Program-made: the position numbers and the translations under genes
NCBI GenBank assembly: GCA_020632995.1
Contig: JACKEN010000001.1
Coordinates: 372,001 to 436,000 of the forward strand
Origin: Deltaproteobacteria bacterium
GTDB lineage: Bacteria; Myxococcota; Kuafuiibacteriia; Kuafuiibacteriales; Kuafuiibacteriaceae
Direction of reading: 5' to 3'
DNA length: 64,000 nt
Shown here: piece by piece, positions 63,134-64,000 of the stretch
Numbering within the stretch: the stretch's first letter is position 1
Layout of the letters: the number at the start of each line of letters is the position of its first letter
Notes under the pieces: model-generated
Seen by the model: the letters and a program-made list of their open reading frames with translations, nothing else
Told to the model about the DNA's origin: nothing
The model's database searches: none

Positions 63134-63162
63134 AGTATAGCCCCGCCCTTCGAGCGCCACAA
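63134..63162 (-). promoter_or_regulatory. Sigma70-type promoter of the TPR gene
   Basis: On the minus strand TTGTGG (63162-63157) and TATACT (63139-63134) are separated by exactly 17 bp. The predicted start of transcription is about 28 nt before the GTG. This is the clearest promoter in the window. Confidence 0.6.
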
Positions 63163-63203
63163 ACACTCGACCACCGTGTCCCACCTTGGGCAGCAGGTGC
63201 CCC

Positions 63204-64000
63204 TCATGGTGCGCTCGGGGCCTGCGATGCGGGTTGGCGCAGGGGGCCTCGGCCCAGGCGCCACAGCGCCAGCACCGCGGCGGCGGAGATGAGGGTGAGG
63301 GCGGCCAGGATGCCGTACGCCCACGTCCTCGGCACGTAGCACAGCGCGAGGGCGGCGAGGCCCAGCAGGGTGGAGGCCGCGTAGGCCCACAGCGCGATGA
63401 TCCCCGGTCGCACGCCGTGGTTGCGCAGCCGCACCGCGAAGTGGTCGGGGCTGCCCTTCATGAGCGGGATCCGGCGGACGGCGCGGACCCCCATGACGAA
63501 GAAGGTGTCGAAGATCGGCACCCCGAGGATGATCGCCGGCGCCAGCGCGCCGATCCGGTGGTTGAAGGTGTAGTGGCCCTTCATGGCCAGCGCACCCAGC
63601 ATGAAGCCGAGGAACATCGAGCCGGCGTCGCCGAGGTAGATGGTGGCGGGCGGGCGGTTGAAGGCGAGGAAGCCCAGGCTCGCCCCCACCAGGGCCAGCG
63701 TGAGCATCGCGATGGTGGTGTGGCCGTTCCACACCGCGAAGCCGTAGAGGAAGCTCCCCGCGATGGCCGCGGTGCCGGCGGCCAGGCCGTCGGAGACGTC
63801 GATGAGGTTGATCGCGTTGGTCGCGCCCACCAGCCACAAGAGGGTCAGGCTGATCAGCGCCCACTCCGGGAGGAAGGTCAGCCGGATCATGATCCCGCCC
63901 TTCATGAGCACGAGGGCGGCCACCACCTGGCCGGCCAGCTTCACCTCGGGGGTCAGGACCTTGAGGTCGTCGAAGAGCCCCAGCATCACGACGATCGAGG
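63204..64000 (-). CDS. MraY/WecA-family glycosyl-1-phosphate transferase (5' end outside window)
   Basis: A polyprenyl-phosphate sugar-1-phosphate transferase; the N-terminal part lies beyond 64000. The visible ~265 residues have the catalytic DD (LGLFDDLKVL), NAINLIDVSDGLAAG (WecA/TagO: NAFNLIDGxDGLA), YLGDAGSMFLGF, and the cytosolic loop KGSPDHFAVRLRNHG. About seven membrane helices remain. WecA/TagO-type enzymes start synthesis of O-antigen, teichoic acid or exopolysaccharide; the exact sugar cannot be told. It lies upstream of the TPR gene in the same orientation. Confidence 0.9.
   Translation of the reverse strand, partial: SIVVMLGLFDDLKVLTPEVKLAGQVVAALVLMKGGIMIRLTFLPEWALISLTLLWLVGATNAINLIDVSDGLAAGTAAIAGSFLYGFAVWNGHTTIAMLTLALVGASLGFLAFNRPPATIYLGDAGSMFLGFMLGALAMKGHYTFNHRIGALAPAIILGVPIFDTFFVMGVRAVRRIPLMKGSPDHFAVRLRNHGVRPGIIALWAYAASTLLGLAALALCYVPRTWAYGILAALTLISAAAVLALWRLGRGPLRQPASQAPSAP

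Noticed and set aside
59914..63339. 1141-codon plus-strand open frame
   Set aside because: Antisense to the TPR gene; low-complexity Leu/Val/Gly/Arg composition and no domain.

Overview
This is a very GC-rich bacterial chromosome segment with almost no wasted space. It fits the Myxococcota or another former 'deltaproteobacterial' lineage. The signs are secreted proteins ending in MYXO-CTERM-like tails (Cys-containing motif, hydrophobic helix, Arg cluster), surface lipoproteins with Asp/Ser/Gly or poly-Asn linkers, many GTG starts, large TPR proteins and an EF-Tu with a non-standard effector loop. No rRNA, tRNA, CRISPR array, insertion sequence or phage was found. The organism is inferred, not proven.

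Layout. 1-14632 (+): end of fusA, then tuf and the S10-spc-alpha ribosomal cluster to rplQ. The order is classical, but rplC, rpsN, adk, map, infA and rpsD are absent from their usual slots. 14737-15963 (-): a GT4 glycosyltransferase. 16281-24121 (+): an envelope lipoprotein cluster (three LPP20-type lipoproteins, a trypsin-like protease, a CsgG-like protein, LpoB and a COG3014-like TPR lipoprotein), probably concerned with outer-membrane control of peptidoglycan synthesis. 24254-28823: a matrixin-like metalloprotease, an acidic hypothetical protein and a poly-Asn lipoprotein.

28992-37547: the most unusual part. A five-heme cytochrome c, a QhpD-like radical SAM/SPASM enzyme and a beta-propeller lipoprotein lie in tandem. 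They are followed by a degenerate P-type ATPase and an NHL-repeat lipoprotein. A small Cys/Trp-rich protein on the opposite strand matches the gamma subunit of quinohemoprotein amine dehydrogenase (cysteine tryptophylquinone, CTQ). Together they look like a divergent CTQ amine-oxidising system with a non-standard cytochrome and a gamma gene split off from the rest.

37658-50476: mixed housekeeping and envelope genes (DgkA-like kinase, Smr protein, a degenerate NtrC-like regulator, aldehyde dehydrogenase, lipid kinase, RluD-type pseudouridine synthase, N-formylglutamate amidohydrolase family protein, O-antigen ligase-like protein, VKOR-DsbA fusion, small proteins). 50683-57233 (-): clpA, clpS, a thioesterase, a lipoprotein, trpS and an ExeA-like ATPase. 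57351-60043 (+): a tandem universal stress protein whose tail is built from a 69-bp repeat, overlapping a PGM1-type ATP-grasp ligase. 60034-64000 (-): a giant TPR protein and the 3' part of a MraY/WecA-family transferase.

A REP-like palindromic repeat occurs at 37571, 40680 and 58248 and has been absorbed into coding sequence at the last site. Several genes lack a ribosome binding site and have a -10-like box directly before the start codon, suggesting leaderless transcripts.
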